A stretch of 64,000 nucleotides of DNA from JANJUB01 sp031386985 (GTDB lineage: Bacteria; Armatimonadota; Fimbriimonadia; Fimbriimonadales; Fimbriimonadaceae): assembly GCA_031386985.1 (NCBI GenBank), contig JANNCV010000020.1, positions 62,001-126,000 on the forward strand. The letters are read 5' to 3'. This document shows positions 53,795-62,331 of this stretch, one piece after another. Position numbers and translations under genes: made by a program. The notes under the pieces were generated by a model. The model was not told the origin of the DNA. It saw nothing but the letters and a program-made list of their open reading frames with translations, and did no database searches. Position 1 is the first letter of the stretch. Each line of letters opens with the position of its first letter.

Positions 53795-54511
53795 TTAAAC
53801 TTGCTTGCGGCGTCGGCGCATGATTCCGACAATACCTACGCCGATTGCGGCCAGGGTTGCGGGCTCTGGAACCGCCGTGATTTGATCTTGGTTGCAATCG
53901 CTGCTTAGGGCAATCACTCGAAGGGCGGATGCCGTTCCACCACCCGTTGTAGAGGCGAAAAGGTCGTTTAGATGGCCTTGAACTTCAGCCGTCAGGGCTC
54001 CGCCACCGTTCATTCCAGCTTTGAATCGGCCCGTGCCGAGGTTGAGGCTAGCCAAGGTGCCATCGTAGTCATAACCGATTTTCCAAACTGCGATTTGAAA
54101 GGCGGCGGCTCGGCTGTTGCTTGCCCCGGCGCCCGTTACAGAGTTAAATCCATATCGGAAAAGCTGATTGACCGCCGCCGATTTGGCCGCTCCATTGATT
54201 TGCCAAGCGTTGGGGTCGAGTTGAGGGATGCCGACTTGAGTGTAAGATGTCCCGGTCGTTGAAACGCGCTGAACAGGCTCGCTGCAGAAAGTGGTGAGGG
54301 TTTGGCCGTTCAGCCAAGCCAGCGAACCAACGCCGCCTGAAGCCTGATGCTTTAGAGCGCCAGCAAAGACATTTGCCCGGTTACCGTCATAGTTGATCGT
54401 AATATCAGATCGGCCCTTGCCAACGCCGGTGAAGCGAAGGTTAGTCGTATCTTGAGCGAACGCCGCGGTGGCGAAAGTTGCGATTGCGAGGATTGTAGTG
54501 ATTTTCTTCAT
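53795..54511 (-). CDS. PEP-CTERM sorting-domain surface protein
   Basis: The product is about 238 residues with signal peptide MKKITTILAIATFATAAFA. The C-terminus AVPEPATLAAIGVGIVGIMRRRRKQV is a PEP-CTERM tail: PEP motif, hydrophobic helix and basic end, which an exosortase/archaeosortase (XrtA-type) would process. The middle (TFCSEPVQ...GTGRFKAGMNGGGAL) contains two Cys and looks like an extracellular beta protein. The longer frame upstream is unsupported. Confidence 0.85.
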   Translation of the reverse strand: MKKITTILAIATFATAAFAQDTTNLRFTGVGKGRSDITINYDGNRANVFAGALKHQASGGVGSLAWLNGQTLTTFCSEPVQRVSTTGTSYTQVGIPQLDPNAWQINGAAKSAAVNQLFRYGFNSVTGAGASNSRAAAFQIAVWKIGYDYDGTLASLNLGTGRFKAGMNGGGALTAEVQGHLNDLFASTTGGGTASALRVIALSSDCNQDQITAVPEPATLAAIGVGIVGIMRRRRKQV

Positions 54512-54730
54512 GGTCGTTCTCGTTAGTGAGAAACCATTGAGCAGTTTTCGTGCCGAAGGGGAATCAACCGTGCCAGAACCGGTGTTTTGCTCAGGAAGTT
54601 CACACGTTTGCGATTGAGGGACGGGCGTCACCGGGGGGAAGAACCACCACCAGTCCCTCGTCGGCTTTGGCCCTCTTTTCTGGGCAGGGCTGGTTCATTC
54701 AAACCTGCTTGCCGCCGGCATTCATCGTGC

Positions 54731-55831
54731 TTAAAACTTAAATCCGCTCGAAATCGCGAGTGGGTTTCTCTTACCGAACGAAACGTTGACTCCCGCGAGC
54801 GTGAAGCCCATGGTTACGCCGTTTCGGCCCGACATTCCGATGCGCGCCCCGAGCATATTGGCGACCATGAACTCGGCACCGAGGCGGATTTCCTTTTCGC
54901 CACGATGATTGCCGACATCTACCCAATCCGCCGCCAGCAGGATTGGCTTGACCGGATTGAAAGCGACGCCAACGCTCCACTTCGGCTTAAATGGATTCGC
55001 GGAATGCTCGTTTGGGTTTCCAAGCGTGAAATCCCTGGGCAAAGTCGAGCCAAAACCAACCGACGGCACAAGGAAATTATCAATCGTTGCGGCGTAGTAG
55101 AGATTCTTGTTCGTTACCATTTGGAAGCCCAAATCCAATCCGAATCCCGACTTTGTGAGCGTCCGCTGACCGTTCATTTCTGGCGCCGCCGTGCTTCCGC
55201 CACCGGTCAATATCTGGTTCCCCGACGCCGTGTGATGGGTGAAATGGCTGCTCAAAATCCTCGCTTTGAACCCAACCGCGAGTTCGCGTGACTTGTCTCC
55301 CGACTTAAACATGTGCCCGTATCCCAGATCAATACTTGTAAACCCGTAGCCGTAGCCGTCGAGCGCATCGTTCAAATCATAGTTGGTATTCCCCGTTGCA
55401 ACTTTGTTTCTGAGAGAGGTGTTTGGAACCGTAGTCGCCTGAACATCGCCACCGAAACCGAGAGCGAAGGAGCCGTACGTGACGGTCATATCGCCGTAAA
55501 CGCCAAACGACTTATCATTGCCGCCGAATTTGCGGGCGAAATCGCCAAGCTGGTTCACGTCTAATCCGCCCTTGCCCAAAGCCCCCATCACATCAATCAT
55601 TTCCGAATAAGAAATGCCGCGTGTGTGATAGCCGAGGGTGGGGAATTTGGCGTTGAACCCCTTCTTGTTCCAGGCGAGGAGGGCCGGATTCGAGCGGGTT
55701 TGCCCAATATTCGCCGGGTAGGCAAGCCCAGCCCCTCCCATCCCGGCCGAGCGCGAACCGCCGAGCTGGATGTCTTGTGCAAAGCTAACGGAAGCAGCAC
55801 CAGCGAGGCAAATGAACAACAGATTTCTCAT
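54731..55831 (-). CDS. Outer-membrane beta-barrel protein (TraF/FadL-like)
   Basis: The product is about 366 residues. The signal peptide is LLFICLAGAASVSFAQ. The mature start SRSAGMGGAGLAYPANIGQTRSNPALLAWNKKGF is the hallmark of the FadL/TraF_2-like barrel family, followed by alternating hydrophobic strands and ending with a C-terminal Phe (GFKF), typical of barrel proteins. The function is unknown; it may transport lipids. I placed the start at the ATG at 55831; the frame continues upstream only through the antisense of the tRNA. Confidence 0.8.
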   Translation of the reverse strand: MRNLLFICLAGAASVSFAQDIQLGGSRSAGMGGAGLAYPANIGQTRSNPALLAWNKKGFNAKFPTLGYHTRGISYSEMIDVMGALGKGGLDVNQLGDFARKFGGNDKSFGVYGDMTVTYGSFALGFGGDVQATTVPNTSLRNKVATGNTNYDLNDALDGYGYGFTSIDLGYGHMFKSGDKSRELAVGFKARILSSHFTHHTASGNQILTGGGSTAAPEMNGQRTLTKSGFGLDLGFQMVTNKNLYYAATIDNFLVPSVGFGSTLPRDFTLGNPNEHSANPFKPKWSVGVAFNPVKPILLAADWVDVGNHRGEKEIRLGAEFMVANMLGARIGMSGRNGVTMGFTLAGVNVSFGKRNPLAISSGFKF

Positions 55832-55930
55832 AGAACTATGATGCCACATACGAAGCACGGCCTCCCCTTTAAGCAGGCTTCGCGCAACGGTCCTCAAGGC
55901 AATCGCGTTTTGAGCCACAATTAAGATGTC

Positions 55931-56018
55931 GGAGAGATGGCAGAGCGGTTTAATGCGGCAGTCTTGAAAACTGTTGAGGGTAAGACCTCCGGGGGTTCGA
56001 ATCCCTCTCTCTCCTCCA
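55931..56018 (+). tRNA. tRNA-Ser (anticodon TGA)
   Basis: It has a full cloverleaf with acceptor GGAGAGA/TCTCTCC, D arm, anticodon loop CTTGAAA giving TGA, a long class II variable arm, T arm GGGGG-TTCGAAT-CCCTC, discriminator T and encoded CCA. It is not selC, whose anticodon is TCA. Confidence 0.97.
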
Positions 56019-56028
56019 GCTTTGCTGG

Positions 56029-56979
56029 CTAACTTCGATTCGAGCGAAGCCGATCTAATCCAACCGCAACCAGAATAATCACGGCCGTCACAATTGATTG
56101 AATCCAGTTGGGCCAACCGGATTGAGAGCCAATCGTGTTGATGGTTGTCATGATCAGGGCACCGATTAAGCTTCCAAATATGGAGCCGGTGCCGCCCGAT
56201 AGGCTCGCGCCCCCAATAACGACCGCGGCAATGACGTTAAGCTCAAGTCCTTCCGCCACGGTTGGATCGCCAACGCTTAAGCGGGCAAACTGGGATACCC
56301 CCGCCAAACCTACGAAAAGTCCGGCAAGTAACATCACGCCCACTTGAACCCGCGCAACTGAGACTCCGCTAAGATGGGCTGCTTCCGGATTTGAGCCAAC
56401 CGCGATTACATTGCGGCCAAATACGGTTCGATGCAAAATGAACGCGCCAAGGATGGCAAAAGCAATCACGAGCCATCCACCAATTGGCAAGATCATCCAC
56501 CTTGTATCTTCGTTTAGAGCGGCGGTGAGATCATTGAGCCATGTCAGCTTCGCATCAATCTTGGTCTCGTGGGCCACTCCCTTTGCCATGCCGCGAACGG
56601 CCAAAAGCGAGGCCAACGTGACCACGAATGCACCAACCTTTAGCTTCGTGATAAGGGCACCATTAATCAATCCCACCGCGATCCCCGCCAAAACTCCTCC
56701 GCCGGCGGCCGCAAGCGGCGGATATCCGGCTTTCAGAAGTGAGGCGACAACGACGGTGGTGAGAGCAACGGCTGAACCGATGGACAGATCAATCATCGCC
56801 GCCGCGATCACAAAAGTCATTCCGATCGCGGCAAAGCCAACGATGATGGTTTGCCGGATAATAGTTTCAATATTGCGCGCCGACGAAAACGCCTCCGGGA
56901 TCATGAGGAGGCCGACGCCGTAAAGCGCCAGCCATACAACGGGCAAAACAGCGGCTCGCAGAAGGCTCTTGCGATCCAT
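56029..56979 (-). CDS. Sugar-type ABC transporter permease (RbsC family)
   Basis: The product is 316 residues with about eight hydrophobic helices and the family motif GVSQFARLSVGDPTVAEGLELNVIAAVVIGGASLSGGTGSIFGSLIGALI, the EAA-like cytoplasmic loop of RbsC/XylH permeases. It would form a dimeric pore with an RbsA-type ATPase. No such ATPase is found. It starts 5 bp after the binding-protein gene. Confidence 0.9.
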   Translation of the reverse strand: MDRKSLLRAAVLPVVWLALYGVGLLMIPEAFSSARNIETIIRQTIIVGFAAIGMTFVIAAAMIDLSIGSAVALTTVVVASLLKAGYPPLAAAGGGVLAGIAVGLINGALITKLKVGAFVVTLASLLAVRGMAKGVAHETKIDAKLTWLNDLTAALNEDTRWMILPIGGWLVIAFAILGAFILHRTVFGRNVIAVGSNPEAAHLSGVSVARVQVGVMLLAGLFVGLAGVSQFARLSVGDPTVAEGLELNVIAAVVIGGASLSGGTGSIFGSLIGALIMTTINTIGSQSGWPNWIQSIVTAVIILVAVGLDRLRSNRS

Positions 56980-56984
56980 CCCGT

Positions 56985-57986
56985 TTAAAATTTTGGCTTG
57001 ATCAGAGCGAGGATCTCGGGGTCGGCCATGTTGGCTTTATCTACCACTTTTGCTCCAGTATCAATCCGCGTTTCAACTTTTTCACCCTTAATGTGAGCGA
57101 CCAGATTCTTAACCGCAAGATAGCCCATTTGAACTGGATCCTGGACGACGAGCGCATTAATGAACCCATCTTCAATGCCTTTGACCAGTTGGTCAGATGA
57201 ATCAAACCCAACGAATTTGACCTTGCCCGCCAGTCCCGCGTTCGTGAGTGCCCTAAGCATTCCGAAGGTGGCACTCTCGTTCGAGCAGAAAATGCCGTCA
57301 ACACCAAAAGCATCGCCTTTCTTGTTTCCGTTAATCAAGCTCTCAGACTTGGTTTGGGCCGACTCAACCGATGCGCCGGCAAACTGGTTCGAACTTACTA
57401 CCTCAATGCCAGGAAAGGTTTTCATTGCTTCAAGGAATCCCTCTTCACGTTCGATGGTGCTGGCCGAGCCTTCTTGATAGCGCATGAGGATCACCTTGCC
57501 TTTACCGCTCAGAAGCTCGCCCAAGCGCATGCCTCCCGCTTTGCCCGCGGCCTTGTTATCGGTTGCCACGAAGCTCACGGTTTCGATATCCTTGAGCCCC
57601 GAATCAAAAATGAGAACGGGAATGCCGGCATCTTGTGATTCTTTCACGGGAATACGCAGGGCCGTATCATCCAACGGCGCAAGGCCGATACCGCTGACTT
57701 TCTTGGTGATAAAGTCTTCGACGACTTTGATTTGGCCGTCTTTGTCGTTCTCCAAAACGGGGCCTTTCCAGATCACATCCACGCCCAGTTCTGTCCCAGC
57801 CTTCATCGCCCCAGCTTCAACCGATTTCCAAAAAACGTGCTGAGTCCCCTTCGGAATCATGGCGACGGTTAGCTTTTCACCACTCGCAACGGGAGTTGGA
57901 GAAGGCGTGCCCGCTTCAGCGGGCTTACTTGAACAACCGATGACCAAAAGCGAGGCTAGAAGTGCGAACGAAAACAAACTCTTCAT
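56985..57986 (-). CDS. Sugar-binding lipoprotein of an ABC transporter (RbsB family)
   Basis: The product is 333 residues. The lipobox VIGCSS gives Cys18. The body is a type I periplasmic-binding fold (VIPKGTQHVFWKSVEAGAMKAGTELGVDVIWKGP), with the second lobe marker DGIFCSNESATFGMLRAL. The ligand is probably a sugar or autoinducer-2-like molecule. It is followed directly by the permease. It lies about 65 bp after the methyltransferase run. Confidence 0.9.
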   Translation of the reverse strand: MKSLFSFALLASLLVIGCSSKPAEAGTPSPTPVASGEKLTVAMIPKGTQHVFWKSVEAGAMKAGTELGVDVIWKGPVLENDKDGQIKVVEDFITKKVSGIGLAPLDDTALRIPVKESQDAGIPVLIFDSGLKDIETVSFVATDNKAAGKAGGMRLGELLSGKGKVILMRYQEGSASTIEREEGFLEAMKTFPGIEVVSSNQFAGASVESAQTKSESLINGNKKGDAFGVDGIFCSNESATFGMLRALTNAGLAGKVKFVGFDSSDQLVKGIEDGFINALVVQDPVQMGYLAVKNLVAHIKGEKVETRIDTGAKVVDKANMADPEILALIKPKF

Positions 57987-58050
57987 GGGCTAGGTTTTAC
58001 CCGCTTTGCTTTGCTTGCTTTGCGGTGGGTTTGCGTTGCTTTGAGAATTT

Positions 58051-58824
58051 TTACACGGCGCGCGCTATTGTAACCACTCGAATCCGACGGTAATCCGCGA
58101 ACCACTCGCCCTCGCGGTACAGGGTTGGGCGCATCTTCTCAACCGCAACCTGAAGTGCGGCGGCTCGCTCCTCTGGTTCTAGATCGGCCGAAATCGCTGA
58201 CCCAAACATCGTCAACCAGTTCAGCATCCCGCCTTCGCCCTCAAGTTTAGTAGGACGATCAAACAAGAAGGCTTGCTGGACTTCAAGCCCGTGAGCCTCT
58301 AGGATGGGCGAATACTCCCCGATGCTAGGGTAGTACCACGAGTGCGTTGGGTTAACTGCGCCTGCTTCCCTAAAGGCGGCCAAAGTGCAATCCACAATAG
58401 TTCCGACATTTCGGTAGCCCCCAAACTCAGCGACAAAACGTCCGCCCGGCTTGAGCGATTTCGCAATACTTGACACTGCAAGCGTAGCTTGAGGAACCCA
58501 GTGCAGCACGGCATTGGAGAAGACCGCATCAAAGTCACCTTTGAACGGCATATCGGTAACGCTCATCACCCTGAAATCCAACTCTGGATAACTTCCATGC
58601 GCTGCCTCGATCATGGTTGGGGAAGAATCAATCCCTACGACGCGCCCGGACGGCCCAACCGCGTCCACAATCTGCTTAGTAAGCTGCCCCGTTCCGCACC
58701 CAACGTCCAAAATTTGCTCACCCAGTTGGGGAGCAAGGAGGTCAAGAACGCCCTGACCGAGATTGAAAACAAAAGCGTGCTTTTCGGAATAAAGGGACGC
58801 GTCCCACGTTTGGCTATTCGACAT
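58051..58824 (-). CDS. Class I SAM-dependent methyltransferase
   Basis: The product is about 257 residues. ILDVGCGTGQLTKQI is motif I, VVGIDSSP with the acidic loop motif II, and VFSNAVLHWV a motif IV-like turn, as in trans-aconitate 2-methyltransferase-type enzymes. The acceptor is unknown. The ATG at 58824 overlaps the upstream gene by 11 bp; the frame's longer version has no better start. Confidence 0.88.
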   Translation of the reverse strand: MSNSQTWDASLYSEKHAFVFNLGQGVLDLLAPQLGEQILDVGCGTGQLTKQIVDAVGPSGRVVGIDSSPTMIEAAHGSYPELDFRVMSVTDMPFKGDFDAVFSNAVLHWVPQATLAVSSIAKSLKPGGRFVAEFGGYRNVGTIVDCTLAAFREAGAVNPTHSWYYPSIGEYSPILEAHGLEVQQAFLFDRPTKLEGEGGMLNWLTMFGSAISADLEPEERAAALQVAVEKMRPTLYREGEWFADYRRIRVVTIARAV

Positions 58825-59722
58825 GAGACACAACCCAGCGTTTACCGCTTCGTTCAAAGCTAATCGTTACCTCTGGATTTGCCCAATCTCCCCACGTGTA
58901 CACGGTGCCGTCCACTGAGTTGTATGAGTTTTTTGAACTCACAGATGGCACCGGTCCCACTTTCGCCCACGATTGCCTCAGCTTAGCTCGATTGGCGGTG
59001 TCCGGAACAATGTCAGCAATAAGCGGTATGTTGTTGGCCCTTAACGCACCTGCAAGAGAGTCCAGGGTGTTGTAGGCGGTCGATATCAGGGTCTGACCGG
59101 TCCGCACAACTCTGCCGTTCTGCAATCGGAAGTTCTCCTTTACCGCAAGTAATGCAGCTGCGTGGCTGGCATTCATGTACTTGGGATAGGTTCGAGATAT
59201 CAACGCCAATGACTCACCGGTCAAGAAGCTCTTGCTCAACGCACCTCCCCAACATTCATGAGTTGATCTCGCAGCCGACGTAAACTTCCAACGACTTTTC
59301 TTGCGCTCGTAGGTCTGAAGCTCATACCGGGGACCATTGCCAAACCAGTCAAGTGCACCACCCAACACCAGGTGATTCCCCCTTTTTACCGCGGTGTTAA
59401 CCAGGCAGCTCCCCCTCGCACGGTTACTGTCATATCGAATCAGATTAAGACTTCCTCTCGCTCCAACTACAAATGTTGCCGTTCCTTCGAACTCTCTTGG
59501 TGCACACACAACGTAAAGGCCATCTTGACCCGAAACGATGCTCTTGTGAAATTTGTCAGATGGAGGGGTGAGGTCTACCGCGGACTGAACACGCAACTTC
59601 GACAGCGGCTTGGCAATCTGCCTCACTAGGACCGACTCTAGCCTCCTTTGGTAAACGCTCACCCAATTTGGAATATTGGAAGACCATTGAGCGATTATCA
59701 ACCCCGTTATCATTGTTATCAT
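58814..59722 (-). CDS. Probably exported protein of unknown function
   Basis: The product is 302 residues. A weak hydrophobic N-terminus (MITMITGLIIAQW) may be a signal. The rest has many Trp, Tyr and Gly residues in beta-like stretches and two Cys (CLVNTAV, ECWGG). The C-terminus includes FERSGKRWVVSHVE. No family recognised. It lies 10 bp after the GYF-domain gene and overlaps the methyltransferase by 11 bp. Confidence 0.6.
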   Translation of the reverse strand: MITMITGLIIAQWSSNIPNWVSVYQRRLESVLVRQIAKPLSKLRVQSAVDLTPPSDKFHKSIVSGQDGLYVVCAPREFEGTATFVVGARGSLNLIRYDSNRARGSCLVNTAVKRGNHLVLGGALDWFGNGPRYELQTYERKKSRWKFTSAARSTHECWGGALSKSFLTGESLALISRTYPKYMNASHAAALLAVKENFRLQNGRVVRTGQTLISTAYNTLDSLAGALRANNIPLIADIVPDTANRAKLRQSWAKVGPVPSVSSKNSYNSVDGTVYTWGDWANPEVTISFERSGKRWVVSHVE

Positions 59723-59732
59723 TGCTTCGATT

Positions 59733-60215
59733 TTACAGGGATGCGCCCCGCACCTTCAGATACCAACCAATCCCAACAACAAACAGAGCCAAGACCGCCA
59801 CACCAATCGCCAGCATCCCATACTTGTTGCCCTGCCGCTGGCACTGAATCGCCGTGATCAAGGCGAAAACGCCAAAGATCAGCCCGATCCCCTGAAGCAC
59901 CCAGAACAGCACTACCGCGAGCAACGAGCGAACAATTGAGCCCCAAGGAAAGGCATCTTCGGCCCTGGTCAAAAACTTCAGAGACGAGTAAACATTGGGG
60001 GCATAACGATCTTGAGATAAGGGTGCCGAGTCAGCCAAAGCTCGATTGGACTGAGGAAACAAATCGCTCAAACTCCCCGCAAGCACGGTCTCGAGGCTTC
60101 GCTCATCCCTAAGCATCGTGCTTGGCACTATCCGCCTCTCTGCGACCCATGCCCGGAGCTGATGCATCTTTGCCGGCCCATACTCCTTTCCTTCCAATCC
60201 AACAACGAAATACAT
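59733..60215 (-). CDS. GYF_2-domain membrane protein
   Basis: The product is 160 residues. Residues 1-55 match the GYF_2 fold (YFVVGLEGKEYGPAKMHQLRAWVAERRI, with the Tyr/Gly pattern), often a peptide-binding module on membrane proteins. Two C-terminal hydrophobic stretches (about 95-125 and 132-152) are like the DUF4190-type tail. It starts right after the cyclophilin stop with no gap, so they are coupled. Function unknown. Confidence 0.8.
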   Translation of the reverse strand: MYFVVGLEGKEYGPAKMHQLRAWVAERRIVPSTMLRDERSLETVLAGSLSDLFPQSNRALADSAPLSQDRYAPNVYSSLKFLTRAEDAFPWGSIVRSLLAVVLFWVLQGIGLIFGVFALITAIQCQRQGNKYGMLAIGVAVLALFVVGIGWYLKVRGASL

Positions 60216-60794
60216 CTACTCTTGCATACGCCGAATCGCGAAAATCTTGACGGCGGGGTCGAGGTTTTGCTCTTTCGCCGGTTGCGACTGAATCTTTTTA
60301 ACGATGTCCATTCCCTTGATTACTTGCCCAAAAGCGGCAAACCCCTGCCCGTCAGGGTTTCGTTTCCCACCAAAATCAAGCTCCGGTTGCTTGCCGATAC
60401 AGATGAAAAAGTCGGAAGTTGCGGTATCGGGCCCGTTTCGAGCCATCGAAACCGTGCCATCGAGATGCCTGAGGCCCGTATCCCTCGTGCGCTCAAGTTT
60501 GACGGCCGGGAAATCGGCCTTTTCTTTCGCCGGGTTCACCCCCGCTTGAATCACCTCAATCTTGATCTTCTTGTCCGGCTGATTTTGCATCGTCACGGTG
60601 CGGTGAAAACGACCGCCAACGTAGTGGCCCTTATCCACGTATTCCAGAAAATTCTCAACGGTCTCTGGAGCCTTTTCCGGTTCAAGTTGAACCTGAATTT
60701 CGCCCAGATCGGTTTCGATGATGACCACGTTTTTAGTTGGTGTTTGGGCGAACATCAATCCGATGAGCGTTACGAACAACAGAGCAAGTTTCAT
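60216..60794 (-). CDS. Cyclophilin-type peptidyl-prolyl isomerase
   Basis: The product is about 192 residues. A signal peptide (LALLFVTLIGLMFAQ) predicts export. The body has cyclophilin motifs: APETVENFLEYVDKGHYVGGRFHRTV (with the catalytic-type Arg), GTVSMARNGPDTATSDFFICI and GFAAFGQVIKGMDIV. It should aid folding outside the cytoplasm. I chose the ATG at 60794, which starts the signal; the frame is open to 60818. Confidence 0.9.
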   Translation of the reverse strand: MKLALLFVTLIGLMFAQTPTKNVVIIETDLGEIQVQLEPEKAPETVENFLEYVDKGHYVGGRFHRTVTMQNQPDKKIKIEVIQAGVNPAKEKADFPAVKLERTRDTGLRHLDGTVSMARNGPDTATSDFFICIGKQPELDFGGKRNPDGQGFAAFGQVIKGMDIVKKIQSQPAKEQNLDPAVKIFAIRRMQE

Positions 60795-60842
60795 GCTGCA
60801 AGCATATCCTAGGGGCATAGTTTTGTGTCTTTGGAGTATATG

Positions 60843-60869
60843 TCAGAAAATGATGTATACTATTTCTGA
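60843..60869 (+). promoter_or_regulatory. Candidate PadR operator and promoter
   Basis: The inverted repeat TCAGAAA-N13-TTTCTGA overlaps a TATACT -10 sequence (60856-60861) ahead of padR, as expected for an autorepressed PadR gene. The -35 match is weak. Confidence 0.5.
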
Positions 60870-60892
60870 TGCATCTGTACTAGAGGTATATC

Positions 60893-61231
60893 ATGAACAA
60901 AAAACAAAATCTAGAAACCCTCATCCTCGCCGTCTTGAACGAGGAACCCCGTCACGGTTATGAAATTGCCAAGGCGATTCGCGAGAAGAGCGCGAACTTA
61001 CTTAAACCGAGCGAGGGCCAACTCTATCCCGCCCTTCATGCCCTTGAGGCCGAGGGTTACATTTCGGCGGAGTGGATCATCCAAGAAGGCAAACCTAACC
61101 GCAAGATCTATACGGTCACTGAAACGGGTAGCGCGAAGTTGGTAGCCAACAAACAATCCTGGGAGAAATACATCGCCGGGGTGGGCTCAGTGCTATCGCT
61201 TAAGTGTGAAGGGGAGGGTGCTCGTGGCTAA
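60893..61231 (+). CDS. PadR family transcriptional regulator
   Basis: The product is 112 residues and contains essentially only the PadR winged helix: LETLILAVLNEEPRHGYEIAKAI, EGQLYPALHALEAEGYISAEW, YTVTETGSAKL. The family represses nearby membrane or drug-efflux genes. The adjacent gene downstream (start at 61224, overlapping by 8 bp) encodes a HAAS-type membrane protein, a common pairing. Confidence 0.93.
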   Translation: MNKKQNLETLILAVLNEEPRHGYEIAKAIREKSANLLKPSEGQLYPALHALEAEGYISAEWIIQEGKPNRKIYTVTETGSAKLVANKQSWEKYIAGVGSVLSLKCEGEGARG

Positions 61232-62169
61232 TATTATTGATTGGTATCTCATAGAGTTTGATCGCCTCCTAAAACGCCGGGTTCCGGCGGAGCAGCGCGA
61301 GGCAATGGTGGCCGAAATTGAGGATCATATCCGGATTGGATCAGAAGCCGAAACGTCTGAACTGGTCATCGAGCGGCTCGGTACGCCGCGGCAACTAGCG
61401 CTGGTGATGCTGAAGACCAATCCTGGTTCAGAGCCAAGATGGACGAGAGTGTTAGCCGCAATTTGCCTGTTCCTCATTCCATTAGTGTTTTGGGTCGCAC
61501 TCTTAAACTCAAATACGGGATCTTTGCTGGCTCTGTTCGCGATTCTTTGGGTGCTTATCTCGATTGCGGCGGTATGTATTGTCAGCTTCCGAGGCATCCG
61601 GCCCAGCGGTGGTTCTCATCGCCCCGGTGTTAGGGCTCATTGCCTCCGGAGTTGGCTTTGGGTCAACATGCTATGACCTGGGCGAGTTTGATGGGCACAC
61701 CATAATGCCAAGGGCAGAGGTTCCGATGGTCGTAGCCAACCTTGAAAAGAACAGCCGGTGGCTCGCCACGAACAAGCAAAGAATCAAAGACCAACTGGCG
61801 GGCAGGATTGAGCCCAATCTCAGCGTGATCGTTGATATCTTTCGAACCACAGACGGTGAAATTGTTCCGGAAGTAAAGACGGCAACTTCAATGGAAGAGG
61901 CAAGGGGTTTCGTGCGCGAGTCTGCGTCGCGCCTGGACTCTGATTTAAGAGTCGTAGAGGTGAGCCATAACTGGGCTATATCTGTCGTTTCGGGTGTAAA
62001 AGCGGCAGAATTGAAACCAGGTTGGAGGCATGGCTTTTCGATAATCCTGAGTGCCGTAAGATCTCAGCCTTACATCTTGATCATTGCCCTCGGGGTTAAC
62101 CTCCTTGGCACTTTGATCAGGAGGATGTGGCGAAGCCGATTGCTTCCTCGTAGGCGTTACGCGAACTAG
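61224..62169 (+). pseudogene. HAAS-domain membrane protein interrupted by a frameshift
   Basis: The first frame (GTG at 61224) gives IIDWYLIEFDRLLKRRVPAEQREAMVAEIEDHIR, a HAAS-type cytoplasmic domain, then two or more helices to about 61570, and then shifts to unrelated residues with a stop at 61676. The +1 frame continues with ASGPAVVLIAPVLGLIASGVGFGS and runs open to 62169, adding an extracytoplasmic region and a last helix. Together they make one protein of about 310 residues. No homopolymer marks the shift near 61565-61610. It could be a true mutation, an assembly error or programmed shifting. Confidence 0.65.
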
Positions 62170-62331
62170 CGGAAGATTATGCGGTCTTAGATTCCTATAG
62201 TATCTAGGCCGCTCGACCCGGGCAGTGTGGGGCTCTAGGTTAATCGGTTTCAACGGGGACATCGTGCTTGGGCACTCCGAACCCCGTAGCTTCGAAACCG
62301 AAGGGCTAACCTCCGGCCCTTTCGGCCGGAA

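Noticed and set aside
55931..56018. Selenocysteine tRNA
   Set aside because: The anticodon is TGA (Ser), not TCA, and the acceptor stem is the standard 7 bp.
55832..56116. Upstream extension of the outer-membrane gene
   Set aside because: The extension reads the antisense of the tRNA-Ser gene; the signal peptide begins at the ATG at 55831.
61564..62169. Separate second gene downstream of the HAAS protein
   Set aside because: Its start has no ribosome-binding site and lies inside the first frame; joined with the first frame it gives one sensible membrane protein.
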